DNA from: Bacteroidetes bacterium UBA4416
GTDB taxonomy: Bacteria > Bacteroidota > Bacteroidia > B-17B0 > Aurantibacillaceae
Length of the DNA stretch: 64,000 nt
NCBI GenBank assembly: GCA_002390745.1
Contig: DGQK01000023.1
Coordinates: forward strand, 98,377 to 162,376
Reading direction: 5' to 3'
Position 1 is the first letter of the stretch; each line of letters opens with the position of its first letter. The notes beneath the pieces are model-generated. The model ran no database searches, was not told where the DNA came from, and worked only from the letters and a program-made list of their open reading frames with translations. The position numbers and the translations under genes are program-made. Shown here one piece after another: positions 1-7,928 of this stretch.

Positions 1-1122
1 GGCTCTTCGTCGCACATGCTGGCAGCCATTCTCCAGCAGGCAGGCTATAAAACAGGTTTGTATACCTCGCCCCACCTCACGGATTTCAGGGAGCGCATCA
101 AAGTGAACGGGAAACTGATCCCACAGGCGGAAGTGGTAAAGTTTGTAGAAGCCTACAAAGAGCCTTTTGAAAAAATAGAGCCTTCGTTTTTTGAGTGGAC
201 GGTTGGCCTGGCCTTCGATCACTTCGTAAAGGAAGAAGTGGACATCGCCGTCATCGAAGTGGGGCTGGGAGGAAGACTGGACTCTACGAATGTGATCAGT
301 CCGGTGGCCTGCCTCATCACCAACATCGGCATGGATCACATGAACCTACTGGGCGATACGCTTCCAAAGATCGCCACCGAAAAAGCAGGCATCATCAAAG
401 CCCGTGTGCCGGTTGTTATCAGCCAGACGCAGCTCGAGGTGATCTCGGTTTTCAACAACACGGCCAAAGAGCTGAAGGCACCAATAGAATTCGCTGATAA
501 AAATTTTAAAGTACAATCCTACACTTACAACGCCGATACGCTCACAGTGACTATGCTGCATAAAAAAACAAATGAGGCACACAGCTATGAGCTTGATCTG
601 CAGGGAAGCTACCAGCTAAAGAATCTGCCCGGGGTGCTCAATATGGTGGACGTGCTCAGGGGCAAGGGTTTCATGATCGAGGAGAAGGAAGTGAGCAGCG
701 CCCTGAAGCAGGTGCAAAAAATGACCGGGCTGCGGGGCCGCTGGCAAACCCTCTCTGAAAAGCCATTGGTGATTGCCGATACAGGCCATAATGAAGACGG
801 GATCCGGGAAGTAATGGATAATATTAAGCGCTACCCCTTTAATAAGCTGCACATCGTGTTGGGTATGGTCAATGATAAAGAGCTGGGGAAGATCCTGAAA
901 TTATTGCCGAAGGACGCTACCTACTACTTTTGTAAAGCGTCTGTCCCAAGAGCCCTGGACGAAACCGAGCTGAGCACTTTGGCTAAAAAAGCAGGACTCA
1001 CAGGCACCACGTTTAAAACCGTTCCCGAAGCCCTGGTTAAAGCCAAAAAGCAGGCAAAGGCCAAAGACCTGATCTTTGTGGGGGGGAGCACTTTTACCGT
1101 AGCAGATGCACTCGCTGAATAG
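1..1122 (+). CDS. folC: Bifunctional folylpolyglutamate/dihydrofolate synthase, 5' end missing
   Basis: Adds glutamate to (dihydro)folate using ATP, a cytoplasmic folate-pathway step. The frame is open from base 1 and reads GSSSHMLAAILQ, the tail of the family's GTNGKGS P-loop, so the true start lies upstream of the window. Downstream are the family blocks GLYTSPHL, IEVGLGGRLDSTNV, TNIGMDHMNLLGDT, EKAGIIK and a C-terminal ligase domain with ADTGHNEDG. About 370 residues are visible, slightly short of the usual 400-430, as expected for an N-terminal truncation by the window edge. The gene ends at a strong hairpin shared with the convergent globin gene. Confidence 0.95.
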   Translation, partial: GSSSHMLAAILQQAGYKTGLYTSPHLTDFRERIKVNGKLIPQAEVVKFVEAYKEPFEKIEPSFFEWTVGLAFDHFVKEEVDIAVIEVGLGGRLDSTNVISPVACLITNIGMDHMNLLGDTLPKIATEKAGIIKARVPVVISQTQLEVISVFNNTAKELKAPIEFADKNFKVQSYTYNADTLTVTMLHKKTNEAHSYELDLQGSYQLKNLPGVLNMVDVLRGKGFMIEEKEVSSALKQVQKMTGLRGRWQTLSEKPLVIADTGHNEDGIREVMDNIKRYPFNKLHIVLGMVNDKELGKILKLLPKDATYYFCKASVPRALDETELSTLAKKAGLTGTTFKTVPEALVKAKKQAKAKDLIFVGGSTFTVADALAE

Positions 1123-1135
1123 TCATGACGATAAG

Positions 1136-1173
1136 AAAACTCCCGTTACAACAGGATTGTAACGGGAGTTTTT
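1136..1173. terminator. Bidirectional intrinsic terminator
   Basis: A 15-bp stem (1136-1150 with 1158-1172) and a 7-base loop, flanked by A-rich sequence on the left and T-rich on the right. It sits between the convergent folC and globin genes and can serve both. Confidence 0.85.
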
Positions 1174-1190
1174 GTTTTTATCCGGGTTCA

Positions 1191-1682
1191 TTAATGTCCG
1201 ACAATATCCGAACGCATTGGCAGAAGAATTGTTGCCAGTTCGTTTTGTTCGGAAGCCGGTACGTTGTAGAACGTCATGGCTTTTACCAATTGACCCACCA
1301 AAGTATCGAATTCGGCATTGGTAATGTTCATGCCCTGGTGAGCCTGCAGCATTGTTACGCCTTTGTATTGGCAAGGCCCACCGCTACCTGCACAGATCTG
1401 GTCGATGAGGTTGAAGCGAAACACACGCAGGCGGTTTGGATCGGACGCTGTGGCGGCAAAGCGCGGGCCAATGAAGCTGTTGGTAGCACAGTTGTTGATG
1501 AACTTATCCGTAACAAGGGTAATGGCCGACACACCGCCCAAACGGGTATATAGGCTTGGAGGCCCGGGAGGAGGCGTATTATCGACATACACTGTTTCGG
1601 TTACTGTTTTCTTTTTGCAGGCGGTAATGCCGGCGAGTGAAGCGACTACTGTAGCGGCTAACACAAAGGTGATTTTTTTCAT
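1191..1682 (-). CDS. Lipoprotein-anchored group 1 truncated haemoglobin
   Basis: Heme-binding globin of the truncated (2-on-2) group 1 family. Residues 1-22 form a lipoprotein signal ending ITAC, followed by a KKK and proline linker. The globin domain follows: LYTRLGGVSAI, then VTDKF, RLRVFRFNLIDQICAGSGGPCQYKG, MLQAHQGMNITNAEFDTLVGQLVKAM. The His in AHQGM is the expected proximal heme ligand. At the position where group 1 members usually have Tyr (B10, in an FY pair) this protein reads FI, so ligand chemistry may differ. Most truncated globins are cytosolic, whereas this one should be tethered to the envelope. A same-strand membrane protein starts upstream. Ligand and role (O2, NO) are not readable from sequence. 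Confidence 0.85.
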   Translation of the reverse strand: MKKITFVLAATVVASLAGITACKKKTVTETVYVDNTPPPGPPSLYTRLGGVSAITLVTDKFINNCATNSFIGPRFAATASDPNRLRVFRFNLIDQICAGSGGPCQYKGVTMLQAHQGMNITNAEFDTLVGQLVKAMTFYNVPASEQNELATILLPMRSDIVGH

Positions 1683-1705
1683 AGGATTGATTTATTGGTT
1701 AGAGG

Positions 1706-2128
1706 TTAAGAGCGAAAACACAGAGCCTCTTTGAGGCCAAGCATAAAATAGGTAATGCCTCCTACCGGGCATCCGCCCGATTTTACAGGTATGGCTTTTT
1801 CCGTCACCGGATGTTGGAGCAACGTAGTCAGAGACTCCTGCAATTGATCGGAAGAAAGCATATCGGTATAGAAAATAATGCCGGCGATCTTTGTGCCTGT
1901 GTTGATGGAACAGCTGGATACACCTTTGATGAGGCTTATTTTCTTTTCTAGGGAGGATACATCATCCAGTGGGGCTGCAGAAATATCGTAGCTCATAAAG
2001 CGAGTATCTCCTACAATTTTTTCAGTATAAGTACGCTCATTCCAGTTGGCCCATAATAATAAGCTGAGGAAGAGGATGCATGTGGTCCCAAGAAGTACCT
2101 TTCCGATCTTTAGCAATGACTTTTTCAT
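1706..2128 (-). CDS. Single-pass membrane protein with HMA-like fold, unknown function
   Basis: Start chosen at MKKSLLKIG; a longer reading from 2164 adds 12 residues with no signal character. One hydrophobic segment (about residues 5-30) is followed by a periplasmic part. The stretch SSLEKKISLIKGVSSCSINTGTKIAGIIFYTDMLSSDQLQESL resembles the beta-alpha-beta pattern of heavy-metal-associated domains, but the CxxC metal site is absent; a CPVGG motif lies near the C-terminus. It lies 23 bp upstream of the globin gene on the same strand, so the two may be co-transcribed. HMA resemblance is by eye only. Confidence 0.55.
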   Translation of the reverse strand: MKKSLLKIGKVLLGTTCILFLSLLLWANWNERTYTEKIVGDTRFMSYDISAAPLDDVSSLEKKISLIKGVSSCSINTGTKIAGIIFYTDMLSSDQLQESLTTLLQHPVTEKAIPVKSGGCPVGGITYFMLGLKEALCFRS

Positions 2129-2339
2129 AACACGTGATTTTGTACAGATACGTGCATTAAACAAGAGCGGATTTTCTGAAACTGTTAAATTTTTGGAGTT
2201 GCGAATAAGATGGACGTTTGACAGGGCCCGTTATTCCCAAAGGCATTAATACATTCCCCGCTTTTTTTTATGGGAATAATCACCTATCTTTCGTAAAAAT
2301 AACGGCTCCATCAAAAAAGTCACGTATACTCAGGAAGAG

Positions 2340-2867
2340 TTGATTGTACTGATCAGGGAAAAGAACCAGAAAGCTTTTTCGTATCTGTATGATAACTACT
2401 CGAAAGCACTCTTCAGTATTATCTATCATATCGTCAACGACCAGGAAGAGGCTGAAGATGTCTTACAAACTGTATTTGTTAAAATCTGGAACAATTTTGC
2501 TTCTTACGATGAGGCAAAAGGGCGGCTGTATACCTGGATGCTGAATATTGCCCGGAATATGGCCATAGACAGCACGCGCTCCAAACACGAAAAAGTTAAA
2601 AATAAAATCCAGGAGGTAAGCGATACCGTATATCACCGAAACAGCATGTTTGCCGAAAACAGTTCCCACGAAAATATCGGCCTGCAAAACATCATCGCAG
2701 GCCTGAAGGAAGATCATCAGCAGATCATCGATCTGGCATATTTCCAGGGATACACGCAGGAAGAGATTTCTCAAAAGCTGAATATCCCGCTGGGAACGGT
2801 GAAAACAAAGGTGCGGCAGGCGATCATGACGTTAAGGGAGCTAACAAAAAAAGAATTATTGCAGTGA
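2340..2867 (+). CDS. RNA polymerase ECF-type sigma factor
   Basis: Sigma-70 region 2 is seen in AFSYLYDNYSKALFSIIYHIVNDQEEAEDVLQTVFVKIWNN and the following KGRLYTWMLNIARNMAIDSTRS. Region 4 is IIDLAYFQGYTQEEISQKLNIPLGTVKTKVRQAIMTLRE, a helix-turn-helix. The start is uncertain. The only standard start in frame before region 2 is TTG at 2340, but the in-frame sequence upstream (open from 2280, no ATG/GTG/TTG) encodes KKVTYTQEE, which looks like the family's N-terminus; ATC at 2310 is the likely functional start or a changed ATG. A -7-like TATCTTTC lies at 2285-2292. The gene overlaps its anti-sigma gene by 4 bases. Confidence 0.9.
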   Translation: MIVLIREKNQKAFSYLYDNYSKALFSIIYHIVNDQEEAEDVLQTVFVKIWNNFASYDEAKGRLYTWMLNIARNMAIDSTRSKHEKVKNKIQEVSDTVYHRNSMFAENSSHENIGLQNIIAGLKEDHQQIIDLAYFQGYTQEEISQKLNIPLGTVKTKVRQAIMTLRELTKKELLQ

Positions 2868-3673
2868 ACGTAGAGCAGATCATATCCTCAGGCTTACTGG
2901 AGAGCTATGTATTGGGCATGACTACAGAGGAGGAAGCTTCTATGGTCAGGGATTTGTGCGCGAAACATCCGGAGCTGGTGAAAGAGATAGAGCTTATCGA
3001 GGCATCGCTGAGCGGCCTGGTGCCGGAGCATACGCCGCCGTTGCGCAATGACCTGAAGCAAACGATCGCATCACAGCTTAGCTTCAGCGAGGAAAGGCTT
3101 GAGCCTGCGGTTATTCCTCTGAATGCCCCGGAGGCAGGTTCGAACCTCAATTTTTACAGGATCGGGATCGCGGCGAGTGTGGCCCTCCTGATCGGTTGCG
3201 GCATGTATATCTATTCCCTGCAAACCAGGATCGCGGATATAGAAAACCGCCTGGCTGACGCCAGCGCTTCCAAAACCATGCTTGCCTTCGAAATGGAAGC
3301 GCAGAAAGAATCCATGAATAAACTCGCGGCTAATTTCAGCATCGTATCAGATCCCGGAATGAAAGCCATTCCGCTGAGTGGCCTGAACTCGCTGGCTTCC
3401 AAATCCGCTATGGTACACTGGAACCCATCCACACAGGAATTATATTTCAATGCCAGCGCCCTGCCGCCAAGCCCCGAATCCAAACAATACCAGCTTTGGG
3501 CCATTGTGGACGGAAAGCCTGTGGATGCCGGCGTGATCGACCTGGAAAACGGCGTTGCCTTTCAAAAAATGAAGCTCATTGCCGGCGCCAAAGCCTTTGC
3601 CGTAACCATCGAAAATAAGGGCGGAAGCCCCAGCCCCTCCCTCGATACCATGTGTCTTTTAGGCAATGTGTAG
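2864..3673 (+). CDS. Anti-sigma factor, RskA-like
   Basis: Membrane-bound inhibitor of the ECF sigma factor encoded just upstream. The GTG start overlaps the sigma stop (GTGA), giving translational coupling. N-terminal cytoplasmic part: SGLLESYVLGMTTEEEASMVRDLCAKHPEL, typical of anti-sigma K factors without a zinc HxxxCxxC site. One transmembrane helix (GIAASVALLIGCGMYIYSL, about residues 103-121) and a coiled region follow. The C-terminal RskA domain has YQLWAIVDGKPVDAGVIDLENG. The inducing signal cannot be deduced. Confidence 0.9.
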   Translation: MNVEQIISSGLLESYVLGMTTEEEASMVRDLCAKHPELVKEIELIEASLSGLVPEHTPPLRNDLKQTIASQLSFSEERLEPAVIPLNAPEAGSNLNFYRIGIAASVALLIGCGMYIYSLQTRIADIENRLADASASKTMLAFEMEAQKESMNKLAANFSIVSDPGMKAIPLSGLNSLASKSAMVHWNPSTQELYFNASALPPSPESKQYQLWAIVDGKPVDAGVIDLENGVAFQKMKLIAGAKAFAVTIENKGGSPSPSLDTMCLLGNV

Positions 3674-3718
3674 AAGCCATCTCAAAAATAGGTTTTTAGA
3701 CTATTTGCACAGGATTTT

Positions 3719-3768
3719 TCATTCAGACAAGGCTCTTTTCGAAGCTCATACGCTCGCAGTCTGGATGA
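3719..3768. repeat. Imperfect inverted repeat in intergenic region
   Basis: Arms 3719-3728 and 3759-3768 pair with one G-T wobble in the 240-bp gap after the anti-sigma gene. There is no T-run, so it is not a clear terminator. The rest of the gap is AT-rich and probably carries the promoter of the small secreted protein. Confidence 0.35.
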
Positions 3769-3913
3769 GAAAGGAAACGAAACATGAATGGAAAAGACAC
3801 GCAAAGAGGCAACAGGTATTTTTCCAGTTAAAATCAGTTCCCATTGCTTCCGGTTTGAATTATTTATATATTTATATAAACGTAATTACAGAACCTAAAA
3901 TCAAAAAGACCTC

Positions 3914-4195
3914 ATGAAAAAAGCAATCCTTAGCATCGCTGTAGTAGCTCTCGCAGTATCAACCGCCTTCAGCGCAGTAACTATCCGTTACCAGAACAAA
4001 GATTCCAAATCGGTAACCTTCAAAGTGAAAATCGACGGTAGTACAAAAGAAGTAACGTTCGACGGTAGCAAAACCTCCAGTGTAACGATCCAGGGTGGTG
4101 CTACAGAAGCTGTCCTCATCACAAGCTGTGGCGAAGTAAAAGTAAAAACCGGCGCCAACATCGAAATTAAAGACGGCTGTATTAAGATCAACTAA
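3914..4195 (+). CDS. Small secreted protein, unknown function
   Basis: 93 residues: a clear Sec signal peptide (MKKAILSIAVVALAVSTAFSA) and a mature part of about 70 residues rich in alternating polar/hydrophobic residues (VTIRYQNKDSKSVTFKVKIDG...). It reads as a small beta-sandwich, with one Cys pair (SCGEVKVKTGANIEIKDGC) that could form a disulfide. I do not recognise the family. It stands alone with its own terminator and follows the sigma/anti-sigma pair, so it could be a target of that system, but no promoter evidence ties them. Confidence 0.7.
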   Translation: MKKAILSIAVVALAVSTAFSAVTIRYQNKDSKSVTFKVKIDGSTKEVTFDGSKTSSVTIQGGATEAVLITSCGEVKVKTGANIEIKDGCIKIN

Positions 4196-4216
4196 GACTA
4201 AAGGAAATTTTCCGGA

Positions 4217-4246
4217 GCCATTCACTCATCAGTGGATGGCTTTTTT
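4217..4246 (+). terminator. Intrinsic terminator of the small secreted protein gene
   Basis: 10-bp stem 4217-4226 / 4231-4240 with one G-T pair and a 4-base loop, followed by TTTTTT. A second outer pairing (ccggagcc / ggctccgg) surrounds it. Confidence 0.8.
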
Positions 4247-4388
4247 AATGGGCTCCGGTTTCAAAGCGCCACCTACACGAACCGGGCTTTCCGGTTTATA
4301 AACCACAATAGGCACATAGCAAAAAAAATCGCAGAGATTTGCTCCGGTCTGTATCGATTCTAAAAACAGGCGGTATCAGCAGTTCTGC

Positions 4389-4769
4389 CTAGGATGCCTG
4401 TGCATGTTTCGCCACATGCTCCATCAGCGAGCACATCACCGTTTCAATTTGCTGATATTCCGAAACCTCGTTGCTGAGGTATACAAACATGATGTCGAGT
4501 TTCCGGTTTTCCAGCGATGCGTAGAGCTTGTGCTTGTTGAGACGGTACACCTCGCGCATGCGGCGGCGTATAGTATTGCGCTTGTTGGCACGCCGGTGTT
4601 TTTTCTTGGGAACAATAAAAACCACTCTCGCCGGGAAAGGGCTTTCGTAAACACTGGATTTGTAAATGACTTTTACAGGAAATGCACTTTTAGACTTTCC
4701 TCCCGAGAACAGGTCGTCCAGCGCTTTTTTGCTGCACAGGCGTTCGGTTTTATCAAAAGTAAAATCCAT
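4389..4769 (-). CDS. rnpA: Ribonuclease P protein component
   Basis: Protein subunit of RNase P, which trims the 5' leader of pre-tRNAs. The start MDFTFDKTERLCSKK was chosen because it matches the family N-terminus (a longer open frame reaches 4994 but overlaps hemD and is not conserved-looking). The family signature is seen as FIVPKKKHRRANKRNTIRRRMREVYR, basic and RNA-binding, and the C-terminal part is MFVYLSNEVSEYQQIETVMCSLMEHV. Length 126 aa is normal. It lies 67 bp downstream of hemD on the same strand and is probably the last gene of that group. Confidence 0.93.
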   Translation of the reverse strand: MDFTFDKTERLCSKKALDDLFSGGKSKSAFPVKVIYKSSVYESPFPARVVFIVPKKKHRRANKRNTIRRRMREVYRLNKHKLYASLENRKLDIMFVYLSNEVSEYQQIETVMCSLMEHVAKHAQAS

Positions 4770-4836
4770 GAGAGAACTATCCTTGAGTTGAGCCTGGCTT
4801 ATCCCAAAGCATCTCTGACTAGGGCAGTAAGCGTTA

Positions 4837-6105
4837 TTATCGTTTATTGGCTTCTTTGATATATGCATCCAGCGCTCCCGACATGCTTGGGTTTTTTGGA
4901 TTTGGGGCATAAATATCGAGCCGGTAGCCGTGTTTGAGCAGGGTATTGGCAGTAGCCACACCAAAGCAGGCAATGCGCGTGTTCCCTTGTACAAAGTTCG
5001 GGAAGTTATGCTTCAGGGAGCGAATCCCCGCAGGCGTAAAAAATACCAGCACATCGTAGTCGTTGAGGTTTTTGATATCCGAGAGGTCGGCACTTACCGT
5101 GCGGTACATAACTGCTTTCGTATATTTGATGTTGAGGGCATCGAGGAAATCCACGATCTGCTCCTTTTGCACATCGGCGGCAGGCAGCAGGAATTTTTCA
5201 TCCCTGTTCTTGCGGATCACGTCTACCAGGTCCTGGATGGTCTGATGGCCGAAAAAGATCTTGCGTTTGCGGTACTGGATATATTTCTGAAGGTAATAAG
5301 CAGTAGCTTCGTTGATGCAGAAATACTTCATGGATTCAGGCACGGTCACACGCATTTCGTTGCACATCCTGAAAAAATGATCCACGGCCATGCGGCTGGT
5401 GAGGATTACCGCCTTATGCTCTAAAATATCGATGCGTTGCGCCCTGAAATCCTTTACCGGGAGCCCTTCAATTTTGATGAACTGGCGGAAGGTTTCGATA
5501 AGGCTGTATTTATTGGCAAGATCGTAGTAAGGGTTTTTCTCCGTTTCCGGTTTTGGTTGTGAGATCAGCAGTGTTTTTACTTTGGTTTTCGGATGGTTGG
5601 AAACCTCGATCACCGGCTGGGGCGCTACGGCCACCAGCTGTTTTTTGGTTTTCACGCCAACTTTCACCATTTTTTCAGTGCTGGCTACCGGCTTCGGGGC
5701 TTCGGCAGCAGGCGTCACTTCCGGCTGTACGGCCTTCTTGATCTTTGGCATGGCCACCGGTACGGAAGCTTCCTTCCGGGCAGGCGCAGCGGCTTTTTTT
5801 ACGGCAGGCTTGACCGCTTTTTTGGCAGCAGCCTTGGCAACCGCCTTTTTAGGAGCCGCTTTTTTAGCTGGAGCCGCCGCTTTCTTCACCGCTTTTTTCG
5901 GTGCTGCTTTCGGCGAGGCTTTTTTAATAGTGGATTTGGTGGCTGAGTTTGTCGAAGCCTTGGCAGGAGATGTTTTTGACGTTGCCGTGCGTGTCGCCTT
6001 TTTTGCTTCACTCTTCGGGCTCTTTTTAGTCACCGTTACATTTTTTCCTTTGGTAGCATTCGCTTTTGAAGCTACTTTAACAGCCTTTTTTTTCTTGATA
6101 GCCAT
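4837..6105 (-). CDS. hemD: Uroporphyrinogen-III synthase with histone H1-like N-terminal tail
   Basis: The C-terminal 245 residues (from about 176, VKTLLISQPKPE) are a HemD domain: IEGLPVKDFRAQRIDILEHKAVILTSRMAVDHFF, then ATAYYLQKYIQYRKRKIFFG, FLLPAADVQKEQIVDFLDA, YDVLVFFTPAGIRSL and RIACFGVATANTLLKHGY. HemD closes hydroxymethylbilane to uroporphyrinogen III in heme synthesis. Residues 1-125 are a lysine/alanine/proline-rich tail (KKAAAPAKKAAPKKAV and similar) like bacterial histone H1 proteins, followed by a P/V/E linker. The gene is contiguous with DUF4271 upstream (1-bp gap) and rnpA downstream. The tail repeats the motif of the free H1-like protein at 24440-24643. Whether it binds nucleic acid is inference. 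Confidence 0.88.
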   Translation of the reverse strand: MAIKKKKAVKVASKANATKGKNVTVTKKSPKSEAKKATRTATSKTSPAKASTNSATKSTIKKASPKAAPKKAVKKAAAPAKKAAPKKAVAKAAAKKAVKPAVKKAAAPARKEASVPVAMPKIKKAVQPEVTPAAEAPKPVASTEKMVKVGVKTKKQLVAVAPQPVIEVSNHPKTKVKTLLISQPKPETEKNPYYDLANKYSLIETFRQFIKIEGLPVKDFRAQRIDILEHKAVILTSRMAVDHFFRMCNEMRVTVPESMKYFCINEATAYYLQKYIQYRKRKIFFGHQTIQDLVDVIRKNRDEKFLLPAADVQKEQIVDFLDALNIKYTKAVMYRTVSADLSDIKNLNDYDVLVFFTPAGIRSLKHNFPNFVQGNTRIACFGVATANTLLKHGYRLDIYAPNPKNPSMSGALDAYIKEANKR

Positions 6106-6106
6106 A

Positions 6107-6856
6107 TTAAAAATTAACCAGTAAAAATTTTATCAGTACCAGGAGAGGTAAGATTTCAAGTGCGCAAAGGTACAAAAAAATATACAAAATTCCAACGTTT
6201 TGCTCAACTGCCGAGATAATAAAGCCCCTGATGAACCGCACAATGTAAAACGCCCCGCAGAGAATGAGGGCAGGGTAGAGGAACCATTCTGTAGGATATC
6301 TGGAAAATTGAATGCAGATGACCAATGGGAGCAGCACAACTCCCAGTGTCTGGCAGGAAATAAAGACGTTGAAGATGTATTCGCGGTTGAGCTCCTGCTT
6401 CATTGCGCTGAAGCCTATGAAATAACTGGATAAGAGCTTGACGATGTATACCAGCAGGATCAGGACAATGAAAAATAAAAATTGGCTCAAAGCCTGTAAG
6501 TCCTGTAGAATAAGCCCAAAATAATTATTGGTGACAAGAAGCAGGAACGCCATCACAATAACGAAAGCCAGCGATAGCAGAACGGATGTGCTCTTCGTCA
6601 GGCGGTAGTCCTCGCGGTAAAGCTGCTTGGAAGCCTGATTGCTGTATACCGACAGGAAAACCTGCAGGAGCTTTTTGGAGTTTGTAAAGTTAAGGTAAAC
6701 ATAGATGCTGAAGACGAGGAACAGCAGCACAACAGGCCAGTAGGAAGGAGTGCCGCTCCTGAAAACGGGAGCGGCATCGATGGGCTGTAGCGCATGATCG
6801 CTAAAAAGGGAAACAGCTGTGCGCCTGATGGTATCGGTTGCTTGTAACAGGGGCAT
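6107..6856 (-). CDS. DUF4271 multi-pass membrane protein
   Basis: 249 residues with about seven hydrophobic segments (for example SYWPVVLLFLVFSIYVYL, VLLSLAFVIVMAFLLLV, FLFFIVLILLVYIVKLL, LGVVLLPLVICIQF, IFLYLCALEILPLLVLI). The pattern and the position directly upstream of hemD are typical of the Bacteroidota DUF4271 family, whose function is unknown. The stop codon is 1 bp from the hemD start, implying one transcript and possible coupling to heme synthesis. No catalytic motif is visible. Confidence 0.8.
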   Translation of the reverse strand: MPLLQATDTIRRTAVSLFSDHALQPIDAAPVFRSGTPSYWPVVLLFLVFSIYVYLNFTNSKKLLQVFLSVYSNQASKQLYREDYRLTKSTSVLLSLAFVIVMAFLLLVTNNYFGLILQDLQALSQFLFFIVLILLVYIVKLLSSYFIGFSAMKQELNREYIFNVFISCQTLGVVLLPLVICIQFSRYPTEWFLYPALILCGAFYIVRFIRGFIISAVEQNVGILYIFLYLCALEILPLLVLIKFLLVNF

Positions 6857-6865
6857 GCTTACATC

Positions 6866-7837
6866 TTACAAAGCAAACCACCTCGAAATGTTGAAGCCGA
6901 GTTTGATCTGCCCTTTGGTCCAGGTATCCTGAGTGGCCGTCAGCATGCTGCTTTCAAGTATTGCCGGCGAATTGGAAAAATTAATGTGGAAGACGTGGCC
7001 GCCGGTTTCTATCTCAACGCCTACTGATAACGGGTTGTAAAAGCCAGCCGGATTATCTTTCCGGAACTCTGAAAAATTATAGAAGTAATCAGCTACCAAA
7101 GCAAAGCGTTTGCTCAGCTTCACACGCCCGCCAATGCCAAGCGAGAAAAGCCCGTTCTGGTCTTCTGCGCCGTTTTTCGCATTCACCTGCTGCCTGATAA
7201 AATTGCGGTGTACGTATGTCGGAATCAACTCCAGCGACAGGTTGTTGTTGAACTTGCGGGCAATGAGCAATTGGCTGCAATATTGAAAACGATGTGCTTC
7301 ATTGGTTTTGGCCGGGCGAATCGTGCCGGCGTAGAGGTTGGCCGGTGTCATGGATGTGTAGCCCACATTGCCATAAAAGCAGACTGAAACAGGGATCTTA
7401 TTGTCTTCGCGCTGTGTCAGAAACCTCCATTTTACAACCGCATCGTTCATTTCCCTGAATTTGCTGCGGCCGATCCCCACGGTAAGCTCGTCGGTGATCC
7501 CGTAGTCGAAAGACATGCGGATATCGGCGGCGTTATCCAATCCAAAGGCTGTGTGAGCCGCATCATTAAGAGGATTTGGCGTCGAGTTGTTATAAATATT
7601 ACCGAAACGGTGCGTGATCCGGAAATCCAGGTTGCGTTTTTTTACGGTTTCTGTACTTTGAGCGCTGACAATTTTTGTGGTCTTGAAAGTCGCATATACT
7701 TTTTTGGGCGGCTCATTTTTAGCCTCATCTTTCACGAGGCCTAAAAGGTCCTCCTGGGCAAAAGTAGAAAGGGCAGCAAAACAGGACAAACAAAAAATAA
7801 ATGGTTTTACCATATAGCTTGAATTTTTGATTTTCAA
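6866..7837 (-). CDS. DUF5777 family outer-membrane beta-barrel protein
   Basis: Signal peptide (either MKIKNSSYMVKPFIFC... or the internal MVKPFIFC... start at 7813, ending TFAQED) followed by strands typical of a 12-14-strand barrel. Characteristic blocks are FRITHRFGNIYN, AADIRMSFDYGITDELTVGIGRSKF and the aromatic C-terminus LGFNISRWFAL. DUF5777 proteins often sit beside YceI genes, as here (YceI ends 92 bp upstream on the same strand). The product should lie in the outer membrane; substrate unknown. Confidence 0.8.
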   Translation of the reverse strand: MKIKNSSYMVKPFIFCLSCFAALSTFAQEDLLGLVKDEAKNEPPKKVYATFKTTKIVSAQSTETVKKRNLDFRITHRFGNIYNNSTPNPLNDAAHTAFGLDNAADIRMSFDYGITDELTVGIGRSKFREMNDAVVKWRFLTQREDNKIPVSVCFYGNVGYTSMTPANLYAGTIRPAKTNEAHRFQYCSQLLIARKFNNNLSLELIPTYVHRNFIRQQVNAKNGAEDQNGLFSLGIGGRVKLSKRFALVADYFYNFSEFRKDNPAGFYNPLSVGVEIETGGHVFHINFSNSPAILESSMLTATQDTWTKGQIKLGFNISRWFAL

Positions 7838-7845
7838 AGATATAC

Positions 7846-7880
7846 AAAAAAAACGGAAACCACCGGTTCCCGTTTCCTCT
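7846..7880 (-). terminator. Likely terminator of the YceI gene
   Basis: On the minus strand a GGAAAC/GTTTCC stem (plus positions 7855-7860 and 7872-7877) with an 11-base loop holding a second small palindrome is followed by an eight-T run (7846-7853). Confidence 0.55.
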
Positions 7881-7928
7881 TAATAATCTATTTCTTACGC
7901 TGCGACGGAGTTCTGTAAGCGGAGGCGC

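Noticed and set aside
3666..3917. 83-codon frame between the anti-sigma and small secreted genes
   Set aside because: Overlaps both neighbours, contains an inverted repeat and has no protein-like pattern.
5553..6124. Plus-strand open frames opposite the H1-like tail of hemD
   Set aside because: They are reverse-complement shadows of lysine/alanine repeats and read as low-complexity F/G/A-rich sequence.
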